From: Paraburkholderia piptadeniae
GTDB taxonomy: Bacteria > Pseudomonadota > Gammaproteobacteria > Burkholderiales > Burkholderiaceae
DNA length: 64,000 nt
Assembly (NCBI RefSeq): GCF_900007165.1
Contig: NZ_CYGY02000032.1
Coordinates: 186,001 to 250,000 of the forward strand
Direction: 5' to 3'
Part shown: positions 24,308-33,158 of the stretch, piece by piece
Position numbering within the stretch: position 1 is the first letter of the stretch
Layout: each line of letters starts with the position of its first letter
Program-made: the position numbers and the translations under genes
The notes under the pieces: generated by a model
What the model saw: the letters and a program-made list of their open reading frames with translations, nothing else
Databases searched by the model: none
Told to the model about the DNA's origin: nothing

Positions 24308-25168
24308 TCAGCGCGCCGCTTCCTCGACCTTCCCGTCCATCGCCGCCGACAGGCGACGCAAATCCACCAGCGCCCCATCGGCGCCCTGGAGGGCTTCGAG
24401 ACTCGCACCGAGGCGCTCGAGCGCGGCTACGATTTCGTCGATGCGCTGTGATTGCGTCGCCGCGTGGTCGATCAGCCCATGGATCGCGAGCGACACGGGA
24501 TCGTCGGCGTTCGGCGTAATGCCGTACGCGCAGAAAGCAGCACGCGCGGGGGCCGCCTTGGCATCGGCGGCCTTCGCATCGGCGGCCGGCGACAGGGCAG
24601 CCGTCGCCGTGGCGGGCGCGATCACGCGCGCCGGATTGCCCACGGCCGTGCCGCCCGCGGGCACGGGCTTCACGACGACGGCGTTCGAGCCGATCTTCGC
24701 GTCCGCGCCGATCGTGAAGCCGCCCAGCACCTTCGCACCCGCGCCAACGATCACGCCGCGCTCGAGCGTCGGATGGCGCTTCGCGCCGCGCGTGAGCGAC
24801 GTGCCGCCGAGCGTGACGCCCTGGTAGATCGTGCAGTCGTCGCCGATTTCAGCCGTCTCGCCGATCACGACGCCCATGCCGTGATCGATGAACACGCGCC
24901 GCCCGACCGTCGCGCCCGGGTGGATCTCGATGCCCGTCATGAAGCGGCCGAACTGCGATACGAAGCGCGCGAGCCACCGGCGCTTCGCGCGCCAGCACGC
25001 ATGCGCGAAGCGATGGAACATCAGCGCGTGCAAGCCCGGATAGCATGTGAGGACTTCCCAGGCGCTGCGAGCGGCGGGATCGCGCTCGCGGATCGTGGCA
25101 ATGTCTTCTCGGAGTCTCGTGAACATGGCAGTGAGGCTGTCGTAGGGATTGAGCGCTGCCGTTTGCAT
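24308..25168 (-). CDS. cysE: Serine O-acetyltransferase with C-terminal extension
   Basis: 286 residues from ATG 25168; an internal ATG at 25126 (MFTRLREDI) gives 272 and is equally plausible. The enzyme makes O-acetylserine from serine and acetyl-CoA for cysteine synthesis. The N-terminal helical part is short (about 70 residues), as in Bacillus-type enzymes. A left-handed hexapeptide beta helix follows (IHPGATVGRRVFIDHGMGVV, then IGETAEIGDDCTIYQGVTLG), with the catalytic His in IDHG. After residue 185 comes an Ala-rich linker and a predicted coiled coil (about 225-275), which standard enzymes lack. The last residue is Arg, not the Ile that inserts into the cysteine synthase active site in the classical complex. 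It lies downstream of the TrmJ-like gene on the same strand. Confidence 0.95.
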   Translation of the reverse strand: MQTAALNPYDSLTAMFTRLREDIATIRERDPAARSAWEVLTCYPGLHALMFHRFAHACWRAKRRWLARFVSQFGRFMTGIEIHPGATVGRRVFIDHGMGVVIGETAEIGDDCTIYQGVTLGGTSLTRGAKRHPTLERGVIVGAGAKVLGGFTIGADAKIGSNAVVVKPVPAGGTAVGNPARVIAPATATAALSPAADAKAADAKAAPARAAFCAYGITPNADDPVSLAIHGLIDHAATQSQRIDEIVAALERLGASLEALQGADGALVDLRRLSAAMDGKVEEAAR

Positions 25169-25481
25169 CCGCTTGCATCCATTGCAGACGGAGCGCTTTG
25201 CTTATGACGTTTTCGGGTCATTGTAGGGCGAATGTGCAAAAGCTGCCGGAAGTCCACGCGATCGATAAGGCTTGAGATTTTGCGCGCCAGGCCAGGAGCG
25301 AAAGTGCATCTGCATCGGGCGTTCAAGCCCGTCCGCTGGCGCTTTTGCCGCCCCGCCTGGTTGCCTCGAATGCTCACAGCCACGCAGCAGCTTCCGCACA
25401 ACGCGCCAACGGACGCAAAAGCTGGCGCAAAACGCTGACGCAAAAGACTAGTATCCGGACGCAACGCAGGCCGGTCTGCAC
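25169..25481. other. Intergenic region upstream of cysE
   Basis: About 310 bp with no supported gene. It contains a threefold near-repeat (GACGCAAAAGCTG, GCGCAAAACGCT, GACGCAAAAGAC) at 25412-25448. The cysE promoter is expected here, but clear boxes were not found. Confidence 0.45.
25412..25448. repeat. Threefold short tandem repeat upstream of cysE
   Basis: Three copies of a unit built on G(A/C)CGCAAAA, spaced 12-13 bp, a little over one helical turn. It lies about 250 bp upstream of the cysE start and just after the trmJ stop on the minus strand. Confidence 0.45.
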
Positions 25482-26309
25482 TCACTCCTGCTCGCCGTCG
25501 CGCCCTTTGGCCTTCAGCAGAATGTGCTTCGCGATCCCCCGCACGATATTGACCTCTTCGCGTTCGAGACCCGAGCGCGCGAAGAGCCGCCGCAACCGCG
25601 ACATCAGCTTCTTCGGATTGCCGGGATCGAGGAAGTCGAGCGCAATCAACGCGTTTTCCAGGTGCACGTACATGCGTTCGATCTCGTCGCTGGGGGCGAA
25701 CGTGCCCGCGCTGCCCGGCGGCGGCTCCGTGTTCGCGCCCTCGCCTTCGACCAGATACGCGATGCGAAGCTCATACGACAGCACCTGGATGGCTTGCGCG
25801 AGATTCAGCGAGCTATAGGCGGGATTGGCCGGAATATGCGCGAGTGCGCTGCACCGCTCGACGTCTTCATTCGACAGCCCTGTACGCTCGTTGCCGAACA
25901 CGAGCGCGATATCGCCGTGCGCGGCATGCTCGCGGGCCTGCATCGCGGCGGCGCGCGGCGCGAGCTGCGGCGGCCCGTACTCGCGGGCGCGCGCCGTCAG
26001 CGCGAGCGACCATTGCGCGCCCGAGAGCGCGTCGGCGAGCGTCGGCACGACATGTGCGGACGCAAGCACGTCGTCCGCGCCGCTCGCCATCGCGATCGCA
26101 TCCGGATCGTTTTTCACGTCGGGCGAGCGCGGCGACACCAGCACGAGGCGCGAGAATCCCATCGTCTTCAGCGCCCGCGCCGCCGCGCCGACGTTGCCTG
26201 GATGACTTGGCTGGACGAGCACGAAGCGCGTCGACGTAAAGCCGCCGCCGATGCTGTTCGCACTGTCGGAAGCGGTATTGGACTGGGGTGATGAAGGCGT
26301 TTGAACCAC
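25482..26309 (-). CDS. trmJ: RNA 2'-O-methyltransferase, TrmJ-like (SpoU/TrmH family)
   Basis: 275 residues from a GTG start. The SPOUT fold is indicated by motif 1 (LVQPSHPGNVGAAARALKTM), motif 2 (LVFGNERTGLSNEDVERC) and motif 3 (IPANPAYSSLNLAQAIQVLS), the last two forming the SAM-binding knot. A C-terminal helical extension of about 80 residues is typical of TrmJ, which methylates the 2'-O of nucleotide 32 in tRNA anticodon loops. The first 25 residues are Ser/Thr/Gln-rich and not conserved, so the GTG start is uncertain. It is divergent from suhB. Confidence 0.93.
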   Translation of the reverse strand: MVQTPSSPQSNTASDSANSIGGGFTSTRFVLVQPSHPGNVGAAARALKTMGFSRLVLVSPRSPDVKNDPDAIAMASGADDVLASAHVVPTLADALSGAQWSLALTARAREYGPPQLAPRAAAMQAREHAAHGDIALVFGNERTGLSNEDVERCSALAHIPANPAYSSLNLAQAIQVLSYELRIAYLVEGEGANTEPPPGSAGTFAPSDEIERMYVHLENALIALDFLDPGNPKKLMSRLRRLFARSGLEREEVNIVRGIAKHILLKAKGRDGEQE

Positions 26310-26730
26310 GATAAGCTGGATGGCAAGGAAACAGTAATGGTAGCGCCAAGCCGTGCTCCGTTTCCATCTGCCGTTTGGCTAATGTTTCGTTTGTTGCCGG
26401 TTTGTTGCCGGTTTGTTGCCCGCTTGACGCCCCTGTCGTTCGCCTTGCCCCGTTGGTCCAGGATGGCTCTATTCCGCCAGAGACCCGTGATGTCCAGGCA
26501 AAAGCCAGATAAAACTCAGGTAAAATCCCGACATTCGCGCCGTGCCCGCCCGCCCGTCACAAGGCACTCATGCCACCGCGCATCGCTCTTCTTCAATTCG
26601 TCTCCGTCGACGGAATGTGTGTCCAGGCTTCGACGCAGTCTTGCCCGGCGCCCGTTTCGCGTGATTTACAGCTTATTTTCAGCTCAACACCGGACAGCTG
26701 CCATGCGCGTCCGGCACAAGGATCAGGCTC
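26310..26730. other. Divergent intergenic region between trmJ and suhB
   Basis: About 420 bp with no supported gene. It contains a tandem repeat of an 11-bp unit at 26389-26421. A TAAAAT hexamer at 26521-26526 on the plus strand could be a -10 box for suhB, but no -35 match sits at the right distance. Confidence 0.45.
26389..26421. repeat. Three tandem copies of an 11-bp unit
   Basis: GTTTGTTGCCG is repeated three times head to tail, with the last base of the third copy changed. The period of 11 bp places each copy on the same face of the helix. It lies in the trmJ-suhB divergent region, nearer to trmJ. Confidence 0.75.
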
Positions 26731-27534
26731 ATGCATCCCATGCTCAATATCGCTGTCAAGGCCGCTCGCCGCGCCGGGCAGATCATCAACCGCGCGTCGC
26801 TTGATCTCGACCTCGTGCAGGTCAGCAAGAAGCAGCACAACGATTTCGTCACGGAGGTCGACAAGGCGTCGGAAGCGGCCATCATCGAAACGCTGACCAC
26901 CGCCTACCCCGATCATTCGATCCTCGCCGAAGAATCCGGCGAATCGGGCAGCGAGTCCGAATTCCAGTGGATCATCGATCCCCTCGACGGCACCACGAAC
27001 TTCATCCACGGCTTCCAGTACTACTGCGTGTCGATCGCGCTTGCGCACAAGGGCATCGTCACGCAAGCCGTCGTCTATGACCCGACGCGCAACGATCTCT
27101 TCACTGCATCGCGCGGCCGCGGCGCGTATCTGAACGACCGGCGCATCCGCGTCGGCCGCCGCGACCGGCTCGCCGACGGCCTGATCGGCACGGGCTTCCC
27201 GTTCCGCGAAAAGGACACGCTCGAGCCATACACGCAACTCTTCGCCGAGATGACGAAAGCGTGCGCCGGCCTGCGCCGCCCGGGCGCGGCCGCGCTCGAT
27301 CTGGCGAACGTCGCGGCGGGCCGGCTCGACGGCTTCTTCGAGCAAGGCATAAGCGCGTGGGACATGGCAGCGGGCAGCCTGCTGATCACGGAAGCGGGCG
27401 GCCTCGTCGGCAACTACACGGGCGATTCGGACTTCCTGCACAAGCATGAGATCGTCGCGGGCAACCCGAAGATATACGCGCAGATGATTCCGATCCTGTC
27501 GCGCTACACGCGCACGAAGGAACAAGCAGCCTAA
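26731..27534 (+). CDS. suhB: Inositol-1-monophosphatase / SuhB
   Basis: 267 residues, the same size as E. coli SuhB. The Mg-dependent phosphatase signature is WIIDPLDGTTNFIHGFQYY near residue 80 with the acidic cluster AEESGESG upstream. The second metal motif WDMAAGSLLITEAGG lies near residue 210. SuhB dephosphorylates inositol monophosphate and, in enterobacteria, also takes part in rRNA antitermination complexes. The gene is monocistronic with a clear terminator 19 nt after the stop. Confidence 0.97.
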   Translation: MHPMLNIAVKAARRAGQIINRASLDLDLVQVSKKQHNDFVTEVDKASEAAIIETLTTAYPDHSILAEESGESGSESEFQWIIDPLDGTTNFIHGFQYYCVSIALAHKGIVTQAVVYDPTRNDLFTASRGRGAYLNDRRIRVGRRDRLADGLIGTGFPFREKDTLEPYTQLFAEMTKACAGLRRPGAAALDLANVAAGRLDGFFEQGISAWDMAAGSLLITEAGGLVGNYTGDSDFLHKHEIVAGNPKIYAQMIPILSRYTRTKEQAA

Positions 27535-27553
27535 GACGCTGCGTGCATTCGAC

Positions 27554-27576
27554 AAGCGGCTTCGGCCGCTTTTTTC
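27554..27576 (+). terminator. Terminator after suhB
   Basis: AAGCGGC TTCG GCCGCTT followed by TTTT: a UUCG tetraloop hairpin with a T-run, positioned just after suhB. Confidence 0.93.
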
Positions 27577-27679
27577 GTATGGGAGCGCCGCTTTTGCTGC
27601 GCGGCGCCACGGGCTGCCAGATGCACTGCAAGCGGGGCTCACCGCGCACGAACGCCGTCGCTGTGTTCCAATCGGGACC

Positions 27680-28978
27680 ATGAAGAAAGGCTTCTATACG
27701 ATCATCGCGGCGCAATTCGTGTCGTCGCTCGCCGATAACGCGCTCCTGATCGCGGCCATCGCGCTGCTTGCCGTGATTCGCTCGCCCGCATGGGTCACGC
27801 CGCTGCTTCAGATTTTCTTCACGATTTCCTATGTGCTGCTCGCGCCGTTCGTCGGCGCATTCGCCGATGCGCTGCAAAAGCGCCACGTGATGTTCGTCTC
27901 GAACGCGCTAAAGGCGGCCGGCTGCATGATGATGATCGCAGGCGTGCATCCGATGATCGCGTACGGCGTGGTCGGTTTCGGCGCGGCCGCGTATTCGCCC
28001 GCGAAGTACGGCATTCTGACGGAGCTGCTGCCCGCCGAACAGCTCGTCGTTGCCAACGCCTGGCTCGAATCGGCGACCGTGCTGTCGACGATCGTGGGCA
28101 CGATGCTGGGCGGCGCGCTGATCAGCACGTACGCGTCGCACTTCGTCCTGCACGCGCGACTGCCGCTGATTCACACGGCCGCCGACCTCGCGATGCTGGC
28201 CGTGATGATCACGTATGCGATTGCGGGGGCGCTGAACTTCGGCATTCCGGACACGGGCGCGCGCTATCCGAACCGGCTCGTCGAGCCCGGCCAACTCCTC
28301 GGCGAATTCGCCCGCTGCTTCAACGTGCTCTGGTCCGACCGTCTCGCACAGATCGCGCTGTGGGTCACGACGCTGATGTGGGGCGGCGCCGTGACGCTGC
28401 AACTGCTCGTGCTCAAATGGGCGGACGCGAACCTCGGGCTGTCGTTGTCGAAGGCCGCCGTGATGCAGGGCGTGGCCGGCTTCGGCATCGCAATCGGCGC
28501 GGCGGCCGCCGCCGCATGGATTCCGTTGCGCAGTTCGCTGAAGGTGCTGCCCGTCGGGCTGCTGATGGGCGCCGTCGCCATCGCGATGGCGTTCTACAGC
28601 AAGAGCCTCTTTCCACCCGGCGCGGGGCTGCGCGTCGGCACGCTCTTCGCGCCCGCGTACATCATCCTCGCCTATCCGTTGATGATTCTGCTCGGCGCCC
28701 TCTCCGGCTTCTTCATCGTGCCGATGAACGCGATTCTCCAGCATCGTGGCGCGACGCTGCTGACGGCGGGCCACTCGATCGCCGTGCAGAACTTCAACCA
28801 GAACCTCGCCGTGCTGCTGATGCTCGGTGCCTACGCGATCCTGCTGACGGCGACGATGCCCGTGCAGTGGATCATCGCCGTGTTCGGCGTCTTCATCACG
28901 GGCATGATGTGGCTCGCCAAACGCCGCAGCGCCGCGAATGCGCACAAGGTGGACATGCACGCGCTGATCGAGGAATAA
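27680..28978 (+). CDS. lplT: Lysophospholipid transporter (LplT-like, MFS)
   Basis: 432 residues with about 12 predicted transmembrane helices. The start MKKGFYTIIAAQFVSSLADN and the family segments FGAAAYSPAKYGILTELLP and MNAILQHRGATLLTAG are typical of LplT. LplT flips lysophospholipids across the inner membrane so that they can be reacylated. In E. coli lplT sits with the acyltransferase gene aas; no such partner is found here. The gene stands between suhB and mutS on the same strand, with about 125 nt to mutS. Confidence 0.93.
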   Translation: MKKGFYTIIAAQFVSSLADNALLIAAIALLAVIRSPAWVTPLLQIFFTISYVLLAPFVGAFADALQKRHVMFVSNALKAAGCMMMIAGVHPMIAYGVVGFGAAAYSPAKYGILTELLPAEQLVVANAWLESATVLSTIVGTMLGGALISTYASHFVLHARLPLIHTAADLAMLAVMITYAIAGALNFGIPDTGARYPNRLVEPGQLLGEFARCFNVLWSDRLAQIALWVTTLMWGGAVTLQLLVLKWADANLGLSLSKAAVMQGVAGFGIAIGAAAAAAWIPLRSSLKVLPVGLLMGAVAIAMAFYSKSLFPPGAGLRVGTLFAPAYIILAYPLMILLGALSGFFIVPMNAILQHRGATLLTAGHSIAVQNFNQNLAVLLMLGAYAILLTATMPVQWIIAVFGVFITGMMWLAKRRSAANAHKVDMHALIEE

Positions 28979-29104
28979 ACGAAGACTGAGCGCAGCATAG
29001 CCGTGTAAAGATCGCGACGGCAACCTGGCCATCCGGCCAGGTTCGCGCAACGCTTCGACGGGTTAAACTCACGCCCTGAACAGTCACGCAAGAAAGACAC
29101 GAGG

Positions 29105-31783
29105 ATGGGCACACAAATCGCAGCCGCAAACGACATCGCGCAACACACTCCAATGATGCAGCAGTATCTGCGCATTAAAGGGGAGCATCCGGGCACGCTC
29201 GTGTTCTACCGGATGGGCGATTTCTATGAGCTCTTCTTCGACGACGCCGAAAAGGCCGCGCGCCTGCTCGATCTGACGCTCACGCAGCGTGGCGCGTCGG
29301 GCGGCAATCCGATCAAGATGGCGGGCGTGCCGCATCACGCCGTCGAACAGTATCTGGCGAAACTGGTGAAGCTCGGCGAGTCGGTCGCGATCTGCGAACA
29401 GATCGGCGATCCGGCGACATCGAAGGGACCGGTCGAGCGCAAGGTCGTGCGCGTGGTGACGCCCGGCACGCTGACGGACGCCGCGCTTCTCTCCGACAAA
29501 AGCGACACGTATCTGCTCGCCGTGTGCGCGGCGCACAACCGGCGTGGCGTGGTGTCGGCAGTCGGCCTCGCCTGGCTGAATCTGGCGAGCGGCGCACTGC
29601 GTCTTGCCGAAGTCGCGCCCGATCAGGTCGCCGCCGCGCTCGAGCGAATCCGTCCCGCGGAGATTCTCGTCGCCGACACGCCCTCGCCCGCCGAATCGAA
29701 TGCGTGGACGCTGCCTTCCGGCTTCGGCGCGATGACGCGCGTCCCGGCATGGCATTTCGATGTCGCGTCGGGCACGCAGCGGCTGTGCGATCAAATGGAA
29801 GTCGCGAGCCTCGACGGTTTCGGCGCGCATTCGCTGTCGTGCGCGTGCGGCGCGGCGGGTGCAGTGCTGCTGTACGCGGCAGCGACGCAAGGCCAGCAAC
29901 TGCGTCACGTGCGCAGCCTCAAGGTCGAATACGAATCGGAGTACATCGGGCTCGATCCGTCCACGCGCCGCAATCTTGAATTGACGGAAACGCTGCGCGG
30001 CACGGATTCGCCCACGCTCTGCTCGCTGCTCGACACGTGCTGCACGACGATGGGCAGCCGTCTGCTGCGTCACTGGCTGCACCATCCGCCGCGCGATGCC
30101 GCGATTGCCCAGGCGCGCCAGCAGGTGATCGGCGCGCTGCTCGACGCGCCGCCCCAGGCCAGTCTCGACTCGCTGCGCGGCGCATTGCGGCAGATCTCGG
30201 ATATCGAACGGATCACGGGGCGGCTCGCGCTGCTGTCGGCGCGTCCGCGCGATCTGTCGAGTCTGCGCGACACGTTCATCGCGCTGCCCGAACTGCGCAC
30301 GCAACTGGCCGCCGTCACGCAGGCCGCCGATTCGCTCGAGCGTATCGACACGTCACTGGAGCCGCCGGCCGAGTGCGTCGATCTGCTGAAGCACGCGGTC
30401 GCAGAGGAACCCGCCGCGATGGTGCGCGACGGCGGCGTGATCGCGCGCGGCTACGACGCCGAACTCGATGAACTGCGAGATATTTCGGAGAACTGCGGAC
30501 AGTTCCTGATCGACCTCGAAACGCGTGAGCGCACGCGGACGGGTATCGGCAATCTGCGCGTCGAGTACAACAAGGTGCACGGCTTCTACATCGAAGTGAC
30601 GCGCGGCCAGACCGACAAGGTCCCCGACGACTATCGCCGCCGTCAGACGCTGAAGAACGCCGAGCGCTACATCACGCCCGAGCTGAAGACCTTCGAGGAC
30701 AAGGCGTTGTCCGCGCAGGAACGCGCGCTGTCGCGCGAGAAGGCGCTGTACGATGCGCTGCTGCAGGCGCTGCTGCCTTTCATCGCGGATTGCCAGCGCG
30801 TCGCTTCGGCGCTCGCCGAACTCGACGTGCTTGCCGCGTTCGCCGAACGGGCTCGCGCACTCGACTGGGTCGCGCCAGGCTTCGCGCCGACGGGCGGCAT
30901 CGACATCGAACAAGGACGCCATCCCGTCGTCGAGGCGCAAGTCGAGCAGTTCATCGCGAACGACTGCGCGCTCAGTCCCGAACGCAAGCTGCTGCTGATC
31001 ACCGGCCCGAACATGGGCGGTAAATCGACCTTCATGCGTCAGACGGCGTTGATCGCGCTGATGGCGTACGTCGGCAGCTATGTCCCGGCGCGCCGCGCGT
31101 CGTTTGGCCCCATCGACCGCATTTTCACGCGCATCGGCGCCGCCGACGATCTGGCGGGCGGGCGCTCGACATTCATGGTCGAAATGACGGAAGCCGCCGC
31201 GATCCTGAACGACGCAACGCCGCAAAGCCTCGTGCTGATGGACGAAATCGGCCGCGGCACATCGACGTTCGACGGCCTTGCGCTCGCGTGGGCAATCGCG
31301 CGCCATCTGCTGGCGCACAACGGCTGCCACACGCTCTTCGCGACGCACTACTTCGAGCTGACGCAGCTACCCGCCGAATTTCCGCATGCGGCGAACGTAC
31401 ACCTGTCGGCCGTCGAGCATGGGCATGGCATCGTGTTTCTGCACGCCGTCAATGAAGGTCCCGCCAATCAGAGCTACGGTCTGCAGGTCGCGCAACTGGC
31501 GGGCGTGCCGAACGCCGTGATTCGCGCGGCGCGCAAGCATCTCGCGTATCTGGAACAGCAGTCGGCCGCGCAGCCTGCGCCGCAACTCGATCTGTTCGCA
31601 GCGCCCGTGTCAGTGCTCGAAGACGCCGACGACGAGCCCGCCGCGCCTGCGCTGGACCCCGCCATGCAGGCGCTGGTCGAGCGGCTGCGCGAGATCGATC
31701 CGAACGATCTGCGCCCACGCGATGCGCTCGACCTGCTGTTCGAACTGCATGAACTGGCCAAGTCGCCAGATGCGCAGCACTGA
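29105..31783 (+). CDS. mutS: DNA mismatch repair protein MutS
   Basis: 892 residues, slightly longer than the E. coli protein (853). The mismatch-binding domain carries the Phe-X-Glu motif in FYRMGDFYELFFDDA near residue 35. The ATPase domain has Walker A GPNMGGKSTFMRQ near residue 634, Walker B region LVLMDEIGRGTSTFDGLALAW and the downstream LFATHYFELT. The start ATG follows GAGG closely. Asp/Glu/Pro-rich sequence precedes the C-terminal tetramer region (NDLRPRDALDLLFELHELAK). The end of the gene overlaps the start of the next one by 14 nt, suggesting translational coupling. Confidence 0.98.
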   Translation: MGTQIAAANDIAQHTPMMQQYLRIKGEHPGTLVFYRMGDFYELFFDDAEKAARLLDLTLTQRGASGGNPIKMAGVPHHAVEQYLAKLVKLGESVAICEQIGDPATSKGPVERKVVRVVTPGTLTDAALLSDKSDTYLLAVCAAHNRRGVVSAVGLAWLNLASGALRLAEVAPDQVAAALERIRPAEILVADTPSPAESNAWTLPSGFGAMTRVPAWHFDVASGTQRLCDQMEVASLDGFGAHSLSCACGAAGAVLLYAAATQGQQLRHVRSLKVEYESEYIGLDPSTRRNLELTETLRGTDSPTLCSLLDTCCTTMGSRLLRHWLHHPPRDAAIAQARQQVIGALLDAPPQASLDSLRGALRQISDIERITGRLALLSARPRDLSSLRDTFIALPELRTQLAAVTQAADSLERIDTSLEPPAECVDLLKHAVAEEPAAMVRDGGVIARGYDAELDELRDISENCGQFLIDLETRERTRTGIGNLRVEYNKVHGFYIEVTRGQTDKVPDDYRRRQTLKNAERYITPELKTFEDKALSAQERALSREKALYDALLQALLPFIADCQRVASALAELDVLAAFAERARALDWVAPGFAPTGGIDIEQGRHPVVEAQVEQFIANDCALSPERKLLLITGPNMGGKSTFMRQTALIALMAYVGSYVPARRASFGPIDRIFTRIGAADDLAGGRSTFMVEMTEAAAILNDATPQSLVLMDEIGRGTSTFDGLALAWAIARHLLAHNGCHTLFATHYFELTQLPAEFPHAANVHLSAVEHGHGIVFLHAVNEGPANQSYGLQVAQLAGVPNAVIRAARKHLAYLEQQSAAQPAPQLDLFAAPVSVLEDADDEPAAPALDPAMQALVERLREIDPNDLRPRDALDLLFELHELAKSPDAQH

Positions 31784-33158
31784 CGCGTACGCTCGCCACG
31801 CATCGTCGGGGCATCGCCGCTCGCGAGGCGCGGCGCTGGCTATCGCGCTCGTGGCCGCCGTGTCGCTCGCCTTGCCTGGCCGTGCGTCGTTCGCGAAGGA
31901 ATCGGAGCCGCGCTACTCGTTCGCCGTCATCGGCGGCACACTGCAAAGTCCCGCCGACGAAGCGCAAACGCAACGGCTACTCGAGGCGATCGGACGCGAG
32001 TCCGACATTTCGTTCATCGTCTACGACGGCAATCTGAAAAGCGGCAAGGAAGCGTGCCGCGACTCGCTGTTCGCAACGCGCCAGGCGCTGCTCGAAATGT
32101 CGAAGCCCGCGCTCGTTTTCATTCCGGGACAACACGACTGGGCCGATTGCGGCACGGAGGAAGCGGGCGGCTATGACCCCGTCGAACGGCTCGATCTGCT
32201 GAGGCAGACGCTCTTCGCGGATACGTCATCGATGGGGCAAAATCCGATTCCGCTCGTGCGCGAAAGCGAGGTGTCGCGCTTTCGTACGTATCGGGAGAAC
32301 GTGCGTTGGCAGGTCGGCGATACCGTGTTCGTCGGCCTGAACGTGCCGGGACCGAACAATCATTTCCTGTATGCGGGCGGACGCAACGGCGAGTTCGAAG
32401 ACCGCGTGATCGCCAACGCGTTCTGGCTTGACCACGCCGCCGAGTATGCGAAGCGGCACAACGCCCGCGCGATCGTCGTGCTGCTTCAGGGCGACTTCGA
32501 CCCTGAACGTTACGAGCGTCCCGAGCGCTTCGCGTGGCTGCGCTTCGGCCGCAAGGCGAAGCGCGACGGCTTTCTGGAATTCAAGCGCAGCCTCGTGAAG
32601 CTGGCCGAGACGTTTCACGGACCCGTCGTCGTGATTCATCAGGATAACGATCGAATGCACGCGGGCTTCATGATCGATCAACCGTTGCGCAACGATAAAG
32701 GTGACCTGGTCACGAATCTGACGCGCATCGCATTCGCTCCGCGCAATCCTCAGAACCAGTGGATACAGATCGATGCCGATCTTGCGAAACGGCCGCCGTT
32801 TCGCGTAAGCGTGCAGAATGTGCCGAAGAGTCTGCCGCTGCCTGTGGCACCGACATTGCCGTCGCATAACGAGTACACGGCACCGCCGATGCCGCCTTCG
32901 ATGCCCGCTGTGCCGGGCTCCGCACCCGCTTCCGAATTGCCGCCGATTCTGCCCGAACCACCGCGAGCGCCATCGCCCGATTCGAGCAACGACAACGACG
33001 CCGGCAGCACCAGCAACGGCACGACGTACCGATACGTCCCACCAGACGCGACAACGGGCGCTTACGCGCCCGCTTCGGGAACTGCCCAGCCTTCCGGCGT
33101 CTACCCCGGCATCGGCCCGGGCACCAACCCTGCGAGTTCAGTGCAGCGTCGGCCGTGA
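31770..33158 (+). CDS. Exported calcineurin-like (metallophosphoesterase-fold) protein with degenerate motifs
   Basis: 462 residues from the ATG that overlaps the mutS end. A signal peptide or anchor covers about residues 18-42. A phosphoesterase-like layout follows, but the key metal-binding motifs are altered. The usual D-X-H is replaced by AVIGGTLQ (about 52-59), the GD-type motif reads YDGNLKSG and the GNH(E/D) motif reads PGQHDWADCG (119-128). The later stretch VVVIHQDNDRMHAG may replace a further metal-binding motif. From residue 350 the protein is Pro/Ser/Thr-rich and disordered. Catalysis is therefore doubtful and its role unknown. It may be a structural relative of calcineurin-like enzymes. 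Confidence 0.75.
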   Translation: MRSTDAYARHASSGHRRSRGAALAIALVAAVSLALPGRASFAKESEPRYSFAVIGGTLQSPADEAQTQRLLEAIGRESDISFIVYDGNLKSGKEACRDSLFATRQALLEMSKPALVFIPGQHDWADCGTEEAGGYDPVERLDLLRQTLFADTSSMGQNPIPLVRESEVSRFRTYRENVRWQVGDTVFVGLNVPGPNNHFLYAGGRNGEFEDRVIANAFWLDHAAEYAKRHNARAIVVLLQGDFDPERYERPERFAWLRFGRKAKRDGFLEFKRSLVKLAETFHGPVVVIHQDNDRMHAGFMIDQPLRNDKGDLVTNLTRIAFAPRNPQNQWIQIDADLAKRPPFRVSVQNVPKSLPLPVAPTLPSHNEYTAPPMPPSMPAVPGSAPASELPPILPEPPRAPSPDSSNDNDAGSTSNGTTYRYVPPDATTGAYAPASGTAQPSGVYPGIGPGTNPASSVQRRP

